DNA from: Rotaria socialis
Taxonomy: Eukaryota; Rotifera; Eurotatoria; Philodinida; Philodinidae
DNA: 64,000 bases
Direction of reading: 5' to 3'
Assembly: GCA_905331475.1 (NCBI GenBank)
Contig: CAJNYU010000034.1
Coordinates: 62,001-126,000, forward strand
Shown piece after piece: positions 50,964-60,665 of this stretch (the stretch's first letter is position 1; each line of letters opens with the position of its first letter). A program made the translations under genes and the position numbers. The notes beneath the pieces were generated by a model. The model saw only the letters and a list, made by a program, of their open reading frames with translations, was not told the DNA's origin and ran no database searches.

Positions 50964-51824
50964 ATGGCGGGATCGTTAAAAAATTTCAGGTCAATTTGTA
51001 AAAAAATTATTTGTATTGGACGCAACTATAGGTAGACGAAAAACGTTTTTAAGTTTAATCTTGTTTTTTGTTTTTTTTATAAATGTAACGCTACATCTTT
51101 TTAGCGAACATGCAAGTGAATTAGGCAATGTATAAAATATATAAATAGTTATTTTTATCAATTTATTGATGATCTTTCTATCTATCTAAGGTCGTGCCCA
51201 GTAAACCAATGATATTTATGAAACCTCCAAGCGCTTTCGTTCTAGAACCAAATAAAATAATAGTATAGAAAAAAAAGAGAGAATTGATTTTTTGCTAATT
51301 AAAAATCAAATTTATTTAATTAGATTCCGTCTGAATGGGATGAACTCCATCATGAAGTTGAATTAGGTGTTATAATTGATAAGCAATGTCGAAATATTGA
51401 TAAAGATCTAGTCGAAGCAAATATTGGTGGATATTGTCTTGCGCTTGATATGACGGCACGAAAGGTTCAAGATCAACTAAAGAAACAAGGTCATCCATGG
51501 TTACTTGCAAAAGGTTTTGATACATCGTGTCCATGCGGAGATTTTATTGATAAGAGTAAAATTAATTTATCATCATCTGTTAATCTTTGGCTAAGTGTTA
51601 ATGGAAAAATGAGACAAAATGGTCATACTCGTGATATGATTTTTTCGGTTCCCGATTTAGTTGCTTACATATCAAAATATATTACACTTGAACATGGAGA
51701 TTTAATTTTAACTGGTACACCAGCTGGTGTCGGTCCAGTTAAACGAGGGGATCAAATTGAAGCAGGAATTAATGGTGATAATAATTTGAAATACACAATG
51801 AAATTTAATGTTGCTACTCAATAA
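50964..51824 (+). CDS. FAHD1: acylpyruvase / oxaloacetate decarboxylase, FAH family
   Basis: FAHD1 hydrolyses acylpyruvates and decarboxylates oxaloacetate in mitochondria. Exons: 50964-51031, about 51105-51128, about 51191-51268 and about 51325-51824. The start reads MAGSLKNFRSICKKIICIGR and the first splices give GRNYSEHASELGN. Then KPMIFMKPPSAFV, the catalytic metal-binding LHHEVELGVIID (Glu-x-Glu), CLALDMTARKVQDQLKKQG, WLLAKGFDTSCPCGDF and the C-terminal GDLILTGTPAGVGPVKRGD. About 222 residues, matching the family. The short basic N-terminus could serve mitochondrial targeting. An AATAAA overlaps the stop region (about 51824). PGM3 follows 168 bp downstream on the same strand. Confidence 0.95.
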
Positions 51825-51991
51825 TAAAAAACTGATTATAATCTTTTATGATTAATCCTTCTTTCACGTAAAAGTTCAATAGATTAAAGAATGAGATGTA
51901 GTTTTGTTAGTGTCAAGTTTGTCACAACTAATGAAATTCTATGATGATTTTATTTTTATTGTAGATCAGTTATCAATAGAATAGGAGAGAA
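51825..51991 (+). promoter_or_regulatory. FAHD1-PGM3 intergenic with possible trans-splice acceptor
   Basis: This 167-bp gap holds the FAHD1 poly(A) signal and then a pyrimidine tract ending in AG (tttatttttattgtag, AG at 51963-51964) 27 nt before the PGM3 ATG. Rotifers are known to trans-splice a spliced leader, so this could be an operon-like junction. Without RNA data it could equally be the 3' end of a 5'UTR intron. Confidence 0.4.
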
Positions 51992-54750
51992 ATGTCGAAT
52001 CTTGTTGTAGGAAAATTAAAAACTCTTATTCGTGAATATCCTAAACCAGTTGGTATTGTTGTTGATTATGACACAACTGGTTTTCGTGCTCGAGCAGAAA
52101 CACTCCCATGGATTATGATTCGAATAGGTCTTGTAGCTGCTCTTCGATCTAAAGTGAAACAAGGTTAATTTTGCTCTTAATGTAATAAAATTTTCATTCG
52201 AAACTCATAATCTTGATCGTAGGTTGTGTGGGTGTAATGATTACAGCTTCACATAATCCTGGACACGACAATGGTATTAAATTAGTTGATCCACGTGGTG
52301 AAATGCTTGATCAAGCATGGGAAGTTTATGCAAATAATCTATGTGCACTTGAGTTAGTTAAACTGATTAGAAAAAAAAATGAACAATATCATTTTCTTGA
52401 TTTAAACTAGCGATGATGCTGAAGTGCTATGGACTTATCTTGAAACGCTCATGATTGAACTCAACATTCAACCAAATGATGACGCAATTATTGGTATTGC
52501 ATATGATAATCGGTATGTAAAAGTCACATTTTTAAAACTACAAGAGAATAACTGGTGCAGTGAAAGTCTCTAAACATAATATTTGCTTCTTTTTCGAACA
52601 CGAAAAGACGGGTCAGTTAGATTTAATAGTTATCAATAAGTTTTATCACGAATTCAAAGCTGTATCTATTGTACAGTAAAATAGTACCTTCTGTACAATA
52701 GTTTGTCTTGGAACAATTTCAATGTGTTTTATTCATTCTCAATCGATAAGTTCGTCTTTAAAAAGTCGAAAAATATTTAGTGTCAAGATTTACACTTCAT
52801 AGATTATATATATGTCTGTAGGTGTTTAGAGAAAGTAGTCCATTGTTAGCCAGTATTGTCAAACGAGCTGCGCAAGCGTTACATACAGTCATAATGGATT
52901 TCGGTAGGAGAACGACTGTGAATTCTATTTTTATTATGTTTCATAAATAGAACTCATGACAACACCACAACTTCATTATGCTATTCATTGTTATAATCAT
53001 GATGAATTTCATGGACGTTTCAATGAAATCAGTTACTTTGAGAAATTATGCACATCATTTCAAAATTTAGTTATGGTAAGGCAAGAGTAGTTTTTCCGTA
53101 TTTTTTGACTGATTGAATTAATCTCTAGATAACACCTAGTAATAGATCATTAGAATCACTTGCGATTGATGCTGCAAATGGTGTTGGTGCTTTTAAATTA
53201 GCTCAAATACGGCGAATATTAAAAAAATTTATTCCACTTGATATTTATAATGATGGTAGAACAGGTCATTTAAATGAAAAAGTAAATGATAAAGAAAAAT
53301 GGAGTCATTGAAAAAGTTTGTCGTTTAATATTTTTAGTGTGGTGCTGATTATGTTAAACACTATCAAATAGCGCCTGATGGTATACCATTAAATCATTAT
53401 TCAAAATTTTGCTCAATTGATGGCGATGCTGATCGTTTAATCTATTTTTTTATTGATAAAAATAATCACTTTCGATTACTCGATGGTGATCGATTTTCGG
53501 TTTTATTCTTATCATTTCTTTCACTAAAACTAAAAGAAGCTCAATTATTTGATGGCGTTAAAATTGGTGTTGTACAAACAGCTTATTCTAATCAGAATTC
53601 AACAGATTATATTGTTAAAATAATGGTAAGATTATTTAATCGTAACAATGATAACACTAAATTTAGTTTATTTAGAAAGTTCCTGTAGTTTGTGTACGAT
53701 CTGGTGTTAAATATTTACATCATAAAGCGCTTGATTATGATATTGGCATTTATTTTGAAGCAAATGGACATGGAACAGTATGAGATTTTTGTTTTTTAAG
53801 AAATAAAGTTCTCCAGTTGATAGATCTTCCTTGAAATTGAGGGTAGCTGCATTATTTTGATGAGAAAAAGTTATGAATATCATGATTCTTAGAATTTGAC
53901 GTAGGGGTATACTTTAAAAAAATACTTTAATGTGAATGGTTTTTTATGTCCTTATATTTCGTAATATGAAAATTAAACCTACTAGTTTATCTAAGCGATA
54001 TGAAAGATAAGTTATAAATAAAATTGTGTTATATGATACGAGTAGTAACAAGATCTGAAATGTTTACAATAAACAGTCGATCTATCAGTGGAATTACTGA
54101 CGTTCCTTCATGAACGATTTTGCTGACTATGGAATTTTGTTGTTTAGGTACTTTTTAATGATGATTTAAAGATAAAAGTAAAAGCAGCAAGTGTAGATCA
54201 ACAGTAAGTTAATGGCATAGAATAATTTATTTAGAAGTATGTTTCGTTTCGAATAAAATCTAGGCGTACTGAACAACAACGTTTAGCTGCAAAACAAATT
54301 CATACATTTATTGATTTAATTAATGAAACTGTTGGTGATGCAATAGCTAATTTACTTGCGACAGAAGTTATTCTTTTCATATTAAATATGAATCTTGACC
54401 AATGGCTAGCTTTATATGATGATCTACCACAACGTCTATTAAAAGTAACTGTTCGAAATCGAACTATGATACAAACAACAGATGCTGAACGTCGATGTAC
54501 AGCTCCAGCACATTTGCAAGATCGTATAGATGAACTTGTTTCTAAATATCCATCAGGTCGTGCATTTGTTCGGTAAGACAATAAGTATGCTAAAATTTTT
54601 ATCGAGTGTTTGTGTTCTTCTTTTTGTTTTTTATTAAGACCATCCCGTACAGAAGATATTGTACGTGTTTATGCTGAAGCTGCAACACAAATTGCAGCTG
54701 ATGGATTGGCTGATGAAGTACAAAAAGTAGTAGAAGAATTAACAAAATGA
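51992..54750 (+). CDS. PGM3: phosphoacetylglucosamine mutase
   Basis: PGM3 (AGM1) converts GlcNAc-6-P to GlcNAc-1-P on the way to UDP-GlcNAc. About eleven exons: 51992-52163, 52223-52352, 52411-52512, 52829-52902 and others to 54750. Features in order: the phosphoserine loop [26 protein letters not shown]-type loop joining to [29 protein letters not shown] segment, the metal loop [13 protein letters not shown], sugar-binding EANGHGT, and the C-terminal phosphate-binding loop, which here reads [15 protein letters not shown]. Other PGM3 proteins have RPSGTED at that point. Length (about 530 residues) fits the family. The Gly-to-Arg change is discussed in the findings; the rest looks intact. Confidence 0.93.
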
Positions 54751-54898
54751 AGGACAACCAAAAGAACAAGTCTTTACATTCCGATGAAAATTATTTATTG
54801 ACATTCAATTAGAGTTTCATTACCTTTTCTTGTAATATATTCGTTAGGATTTTTAATCAATTAGTAGATAAATATCTCATACACGGATAATTTCACAA

Positions 54899-54904
54899 AA
54901 TAAA
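54899..54904 (+). terminator. poly(A) signal downstream of PGM3
   Basis: AATAAA about 150 bp after the PGM3 stop codon, the first canonical signal on that strand. Assignment by position. Confidence 0.4.
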
Positions 54905-55154
54905 AATACGATATTTATTCACTTGTAGTTCATTCTGTATCAAAGATTTCTACTGTACAAATATAGTAATGATAACTAGCGAGAAAAAAAAGAATGATAT
55001 GTCACTAACTGAAAATGATAACATTATATTAAGATATGTGATGAAATGACGACGATGAAGATAAACTAAAATATCATTTGACTATGAAAGAAAACCAAAC
55101 GTAAAAGTGTTTCTTTTTACTGCTTGATTCAGCTGGCTACTTAGTAGAAAAGAA

Positions 55155-56672
55155 ATGGGTTTGGATGAACGTCCGTCGTGTTTGCGTAGCTTTCCTCATG
55201 AAGTAGTCTTCGTTAGTGTTTTATCTTGTGCTCAATTACTTACTCAAGCAGCACTAGGCAATGTACTCGTTCCACTTCATATTATTGGTCCTGATATCGG
55301 TATTACAAATCCTGCTGCATTGCCTTGGACATTAGCAGCGTATTCTTTGACAGTGGGTGTTTTTATAATGGTTACAGGACGAGTAGGCGATATTTTTGGA
55401 CATAAACGATTAGTTATAGTCGGATATTTGATGTTTTCTATATTCAGTTTTTTAACTGGATTGGCTGCATATGTGAATAATGGTATTTATTTTCACATTA
55501 TGCGTGCATTCCAAGGAATAGGTCCAACAATGCTTTTACCTAATGCAGTTGCACTACTTGCTCGAACATATCCAGCTGGTTTGCGAAAATCTATTGTTTT
55601 TTCAATATTCGGAGCAACAGCACCTACCGGATTTATTCTAGGTGCTCTATTTGGAAGTATATTTGCTCAATTTTTATGGTGGCCTTGGGCACAATGGGCA
55701 TTATCAATTTTTTGTTATATTCTTGCTATTTTAACGTATGTTATAGTTCCAACTGAACTATCATTAGCCGTTCATCCGACTGGTAAAACTGATATATTTG
55801 GAGCCATCATTGGAGTATCAGGTTTAGTTCTATTTATATTCTGTTGGAATCAAGCACCTCTTGTAGGCTGGGATAAACCGTATATGTACGGTATATTAAT
55901 TGCTAGTATTGTCATAATTGCACTGTTTATTGTGATTGAAATGAAAACACAAGAACCGATCATGCCATTGTCTATTTGGTCTGTACCTGGATTTCCAGGT
56001 GTTCTTGGATGTATGTCTTTGGGTTGGTCAAGTTTTGGTATATTTATTTATTATAATGTTCAATTTCTTGAAATTATCCATCATGCATCACCATTGTTAA
56101 CGACAGCTATGTTGACACCGCTCGTCGTTTTCGGCATTATAGCGACAATCGTTGTTTCTCAACTCTACGGTCGTACGCCGGCCCATTATCTTCTTATGGC
56201 ATCGATGATTTTCTTTTGCGCTGGTAATATTCTTATCGCTACAGCACCTGCTAATCAAACTTATTGGGCACAAGTATTTGTTGCTACAATGTTGACTCCG
56301 TTTGGTATGGATATAAGTTTTCCTGCTGCATCCTTAGTTATTAGCAATAAAATGCCTATGCATCAGCAAGGTGTAGCAGCAAGTATGCTGAATACAGCAA
56401 TCAACTGGTCTATTTCATTAGGTTTGGGTATTGCAGGAACCATTGAAAGTAAAATGCTTAAAAGAGGAAAGACGACATTGGAATCTTATCGATATGCGTT
56501 ATACACTGGTATTGGACTCAGTGGTTTAGGAGTTCTCGTAGCATTGTTATTCTGTCGTGTACCTAAAACAGTTAATCCAAATGATGAAGAACAAACACAA
56601 GTAGATAGTTCATCTATTACTACGATGGATACAGCAATCAATGCAGATAAAATTGATAATGAAGAAAAATAA
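55155..56672 (+). CDS. intronless 14-TM MFS transporter (DHA2-like), probable horizontal acquisition
   Basis: A single uninterrupted 505-codon frame, unlike the multi-exon genes around it. The protein has about 14 hydrophobic segments. After TM2 it has motif A, GRVGDIFGHKRLV, and a motif C-like glycine-rich TM5 (GATAPTGFILGALFGS). The layout, including FHEV/PHEV-style start, TM3-4 loop MRAFQGIGPTMLLPNAVALL and the end GVAASMLNTAINWSISLGLG, is that of DHA2-type drug:H+ antiporters common in fungi (aminotriazole-resistance-like) and bacteria; I recall no close metazoan group of this style. Codon use is AT-biased like its neighbours, so it has been resident for some time. A pyrimidine tract with AG at 55131-55132 sits 22 nt before the ATG. 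Substrate unknown; plasma-membrane or vacuolar efflux is likely. Confidence 0.88.
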   Translation: MGLDERPSCLRSFPHEVVFVSVLSCAQLLTQAALGNVLVPLHIIGPDIGITNPAALPWTLAAYSLTVGVFIMVTGRVGDIFGHKRLVIVGYLMFSIFSFLTGLAAYVNNGIYFHIMRAFQGIGPTMLLPNAVALLARTYPAGLRKSIVFSIFGATAPTGFILGALFGSIFAQFLWWPWAQWALSIFCYILAILTYVIVPTELSLAVHPTGKTDIFGAIIGVSGLVLFIFCWNQAPLVGWDKPYMYGILIASIVIIALFIVIEMKTQEPIMPLSIWSVPGFPGVLGCMSLGWSSFGIFIYYNVQFLEIIHHASPLLTTAMLTPLVVFGIIATIVVSQLYGRTPAHYLLMASMIFFCAGNILIATAPANQTYWAQVFVATMLTPFGMDISFPAASLVISNKMPMHQQGVAASMLNTAINWSISLGLGIAGTIESKMLKRGKTTLESYRYALYTGIGLSGLGVLVALLFCRVPKTVNPNDEEQTQVDSSSITTMDTAINADKIDNEEK

Positions 56673-56782
56673 TGTTACAATTTGACGATCGTATGAATAG
56701 TAGAGAGAACTATTAAAGATACTAAATGTAGATTTATGTTAAATAGACACCATCAGAGGAAAAGGCGTAAAAATAAAAGGGC

Positions 56783-56920
56783 ATCCCATGTTGCGAATAC
56801 CGGATCATTTTTTGCGGTAAACCGCGGTATTTATCCGTTCTGCGGTAATGGGAGCCGGTAACCGGATCGGTAAAACCGCGGTTAACCGCCGATTTTCATG
56901 CGGTTTTTATTACATGGGAT
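56783..56920. mobile_element. MITE-like element rich in CCGCGG palindromes
   Basis: A 138-bp GC-rich island bounded by ATCCCATGT (56783-56791) and its inverse ACATGGGAT (56912-56920). Inside are overlapping palindromic words around AACCGCGGTT. It codes for nothing. No target duplication is obvious. Nature inferred from inverted termini and contrast in composition. Confidence 0.55.
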
Positions 56921-58219
56921 AGCAAGATTCATATTAATTGATGTCTTTTGTTTCTTTACATAACAACAATGAAACTATCTAATATGTTTTAATTTTCATA
57001 TATGCTTATCCCTAGTATTCAGAAGAGATAAGATCAGAATATTTATTTAATCTTGAAATCATGAACTGTTCTATTTCGAACACTCAAGCAAATATCGAAC
57101 TGACTAACAGAACATTATTTTATGTGTCCTATGTTTCATTTGCATATAATAAAATGATGCTCATAATGATTCATCAGAAAGAAAATCATCATATATAACC
57201 GATTTCGGCGGCGACTCAGCCACACGCTCTCTGTCGAAATGAAACAAAGTGATCAGCAAGTGAAAAATACCTTGAAAGTATTTATAGTTTGAAGAAGGAT
57301 ATTTGAATGATTAGGATCCTTAATTAATCAACTTTTTGATTCTAGAGAAAATAACTGGTTTAAGTTAGGTGTGTGATTAATGTTTTGTGGTTTCCCTAGT
57401 TCGACCTGATATATGATGAATTGAGGAAATTCAGCTATTCACATTTTCGTTTTGTGACTGCGTAATGCACTCTTTCAGATGTGTGCAAGTTGATGATAGT
57501 GATGCTGATAGATGTGTTATGTGTATATTTAAGGTATTATCTGGAATAGGCAATAACAGTCTTTTTTTTTACATATTGTGGCTTTTGTGGAAACGGGGTA
57601 CTTGGGAACCTTGCCATATTCAGATAAAACATTGTAAGGAGCTCATTAAAGGTACAAATAAACCAAAAATCAAGACGTCCTATAACTGTTGATGCTCGTT
57701 GTTTGAAAATTCTTTTGGTTTTAATATTACAAATTTTTAAGAAAGTAAAAATTGAATCATGCAACATTTGAATGGAACAGCATGATCAGAGGAACGAAAC
57801 ACATCAATAATTGAGAACGTTAGCCGCTCAGTTGCAAAAGCTATTGTAATTAAGACTAGACACTTTGGCAACACTTAGAATAGTTACACGTTGTCTAAAT
57901 TAGAAAAGTTGAAACGATCATCAAAAATGGTGTCAATCTGCTATAGCTTTTCCATGCTTCTGTTATGTTTTTTAGAAGCATTTCTGAAATTGTTTTGTCA
58001 TCCATAGCGGGTGAGTGTTTCAGCATTGTTAATTAAAGAAATAAAATAATTAATTAAATCTACAATCTCAAGAAATATCTTTTAGCTTAAAAATATGAAA
58101 TTTGATAATTTGTTTTATTTCATTCGTTAAAATATGATTCTATTACATACAACAAATATATTTAAATTTAATAGATAAAGATATAATAGAATAACTTTAC
58201 TTAACTGATCTATTGATTG
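56921..58219. other. intergenic, no gene seen
   Basis: About 1.3 kb of AT-rich sequence. The two overlapping open frames at 57465-57692 (+) and 57537-57767 (-) have no recognisable domain. Nothing else supported. Confidence 0.55.
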
Positions 58220-58565
58220 CCCAGGTGAATCAATCCGATACCGAACCCCATCGGATTCTATGGGGTCCTACCATCCGACGAAATCCTGTTGGATTCCTGG
58301 TTGAGGAATCAATGTCGGATTCGACAGTCGTATTTCCAATGATATCCGATTGTCGGAACCAATGAAATCCGAAGCATTCCGGTTCCGATTGACGGTTGCT
58401 GTCGGATTTTATCAGTTTTCGATATTAGGATCCGATATCGATTCCGGAACCAGAAATCCGACGATAATCCGATAGTTTCCTTGCGCCTTCCGAAGCGCTC
58501 CGTCGGATTCCAATAGGAACCGATCGGAACTCATCGGATGCTAGGCTAGGATTCATTCTCCTGGG
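58220..58565. mobile_element. 346-bp inverted-repeat element packed with TCCGA/TCGGA words
   Basis: Terminal inverted repeats of about 19 bp: CCCAGGTGAATCAATCCGA at 58220 and, reversed, CCCAGGAGAATGAATCCTA ending at 58565 (three mismatches). The interior carries more than a dozen copies of TCCGA or TCGGA in both orientations and is much richer in GC than its flanks. No coding capacity. MITE or foldback element. Confidence 0.7.
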
Positions 58566-58884
58566 TGCATGATCATTGATCGATTTGATGATAATAACTT
58601 TTATTTAAAGACGTGATACTTAGTGTGAAATCAATTGTGCATTAAATAGTAGTGAAAGCAAAGATTATATATCAAATACCAATTGTTCGGCAACGAATGA
58701 TATCATATGAACAGAGAACACAATGAATGGTATCTGATGCAGATAGAATATAGTGCTTGATGCCTTCCATCAGTTGATATACATATGTTAAAACTATTCC
58801 TTTTCTTTTCTCTTTTCAATTCTGTATGTCCTTGATCTGGTGCAATATATACTACATATCAGGGTTGCCAGCTGTTCAGGTCCC

Positions 58885-58955
58885 AAATGGGGTACACTGA
58901 TTTCGGAATGGGGTGCACGTTAGGTACGACTCAGTTGTAAATGGGGTACATTTGT
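58885..58955. repeat. three short copies of AATGGGGTRCA
   Basis: AAATGGGGTACACTG near 58885, GAATGGGGTGCACG near 58906 and AAATGGGGTACATT near 58939 are spaced about 21 and 33 bp. They may be the end of a degraded mobile element; nothing more can be said. Confidence 0.45.
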
Positions 58956-59390
58956 GAGGTACGCAGTTTACATCTTTCACACTGGTCATCGGCTGCGGAA
59001 ATCAATTTCGAAAGCTATTTACAATCAGGAAAGGGCATTCTCAGTTTTTCATTTTACTATCAAGTCTAGCTTTCAAATTGAAATCTTTATTTTCTAATAA
59101 ATATGTTCACAATAAAATTTCATTTTGACATACACATTTTCAATTCAATCATAATAAAACAATGCTGACTCAAAGCGAACCTTCTAGATTTATATTTACA
59201 CTAACTGTTGCGCGCTTTTTTCAAAACTGTATTTTTGTTGACTTTTGGCACACTCTATCAGTTGCGGTTAAGTTTGAGCAAAAGAAAAAAATCTTCACAT
59301 ATCATAGTACTATTAAATTTGATTTTCAATTCAGCAGCTATCGTTTAATTCCCCGTCAAATTGCGACTGGCTGTCCCCAGGTCGTTCCTG

Positions 59391-59550
59391 CCCGGCCGTA
59401 AACGGCTGTACACCAATCATTTACGTTGAAAAACGACATTCGCTTACAGTGGCCGTTAACGGCAGTCATATACGACGTTTTACGGCGAATTACGTTAATC
59501 GTAAACAATGACCGTAAACTTTCGCCTTTTACGGCTATCGTAAAATACGG
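59391..59550. repeat. GC-rich block of inverted TTACGG/CCGTAA words
   Basis: About 160 bp with at least five copies of the TTACGG/CCGTAA family in both orientations, including hairpins GCCGTAAACGGC (about 59395-59406) and GCCGTTAACGGC (about 59452-59463). Resembles the other inverted-repeat elements nearby but I find no clean terminal repeat or target duplication. Confidence 0.5.
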
Positions 59551-60356
59551 AGAAAGTATATCTTATTGCACATTATTTCATCATTAAAATTTTCTTTTCT
59601 ACACAATTTCAAAGTCAATATCAATCGTTTCTCAAGAATTTTTATGTCGAGATCACCGTCTATGTTTTAGTTGCTTGTTTCTTCGGCCTTTCTCTCAATA
59701 TCTGTCGTTTCATTGCATAGATGTTATGTGATCTTTCTTGACAAAACATAACGATGTACGTATGTATCCTTACACATATCTTGACAATGCATACTTTTCT
59801 CAGACTTTTTTTTCTCTTTTCAACGAATTCTAAGCCTATTGTTAACGATTTTTTTCGATAATGAAAATATGTTAGTTCAACATTGACGAGATTATACTAC
59901 ATATCAAATGGCTTAACCCCGTTTCCAAGTGGACAGAAAACGTCAGATTCACAATACACATGTGTGTGCCGTCTACCTAGATCATATCCAGATCTATACA
60001 TTTCTATTATTATAACATGTAGTGAAATTTCCTTCTAACAAAAAGTCCTGAGGCCATCAAAGGACTGTCTTTTTCACAAGAATTTCAGATTTTATTTTAA
60101 ATTGGAAAAATCTCGAATGTAAAAGAAATAGTGTACAAATGAAATTCAACTGATTCCGCTATAAGAAAAATATATTCTTTCTTCTTCTTCTCAATGTCAT
60201 CCTTCAATGTTTTTCGAAAATGCACACAACAATGAATGACTATCATCGAACAATACATCAATGTTTTACGTTTGTGAAAAAGTTGACCTATTCAATTTGA
60301 CAATGGCGCAAAACGCTCAAACAGAATGAAAACAAAATAAAACGAATTAAGACTAA

Positions 60357-60482
60357 GACCCCAAACAGACCAAAAAAATAAAACAGAATTAAGCAACGTG
60401 ATTGGTTAATTCACACTTAAGTCATCTTTTTGAGACGATTTAGTGGTTAATTCTGTTTTATCTTTTTGGTCTGTTTGGGGTC
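60357..60482. mobile_element. 126-bp MITE with 36-bp terminal inverted repeats and TAA duplication
   Basis: Left terminus 60357-60392 begins GACCCCAAACAGACCAAAAA; the right terminus 60447-60482 is its reverse complement with one mismatch in 36. TAA directly flanks both sides (60354-60356 and 60483-60485). A 3-bp TWA duplication is typical of PIF/Harbinger-derived MITEs, so that family is the best guess. It lies about 180 bp upstream of the F-box start codon. Confidence 0.85.
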
Positions 60483-60665
60483 TAAATTGACGAATAAATT
60501 GCCTAAAAAAGATGATTTAACTTGGAATAGACCAATCACGTTGGTTATTTCATTTTCTTTTTTTCCGGCCGTTTTGAGGTCAAAATGGTGAGATACAAAC
60601 AATGAACAATATGTGTATATAATATAGCTCTGTCGTAGTGAAAAGCATCACAGTCATAATAGAAT

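Noticed and set aside
57465..57767. Overlapping frames on both strands as a small gene
   Set aside because: No domain, no intron signals, low-complexity surroundings; the two strands' frames mirror one another.
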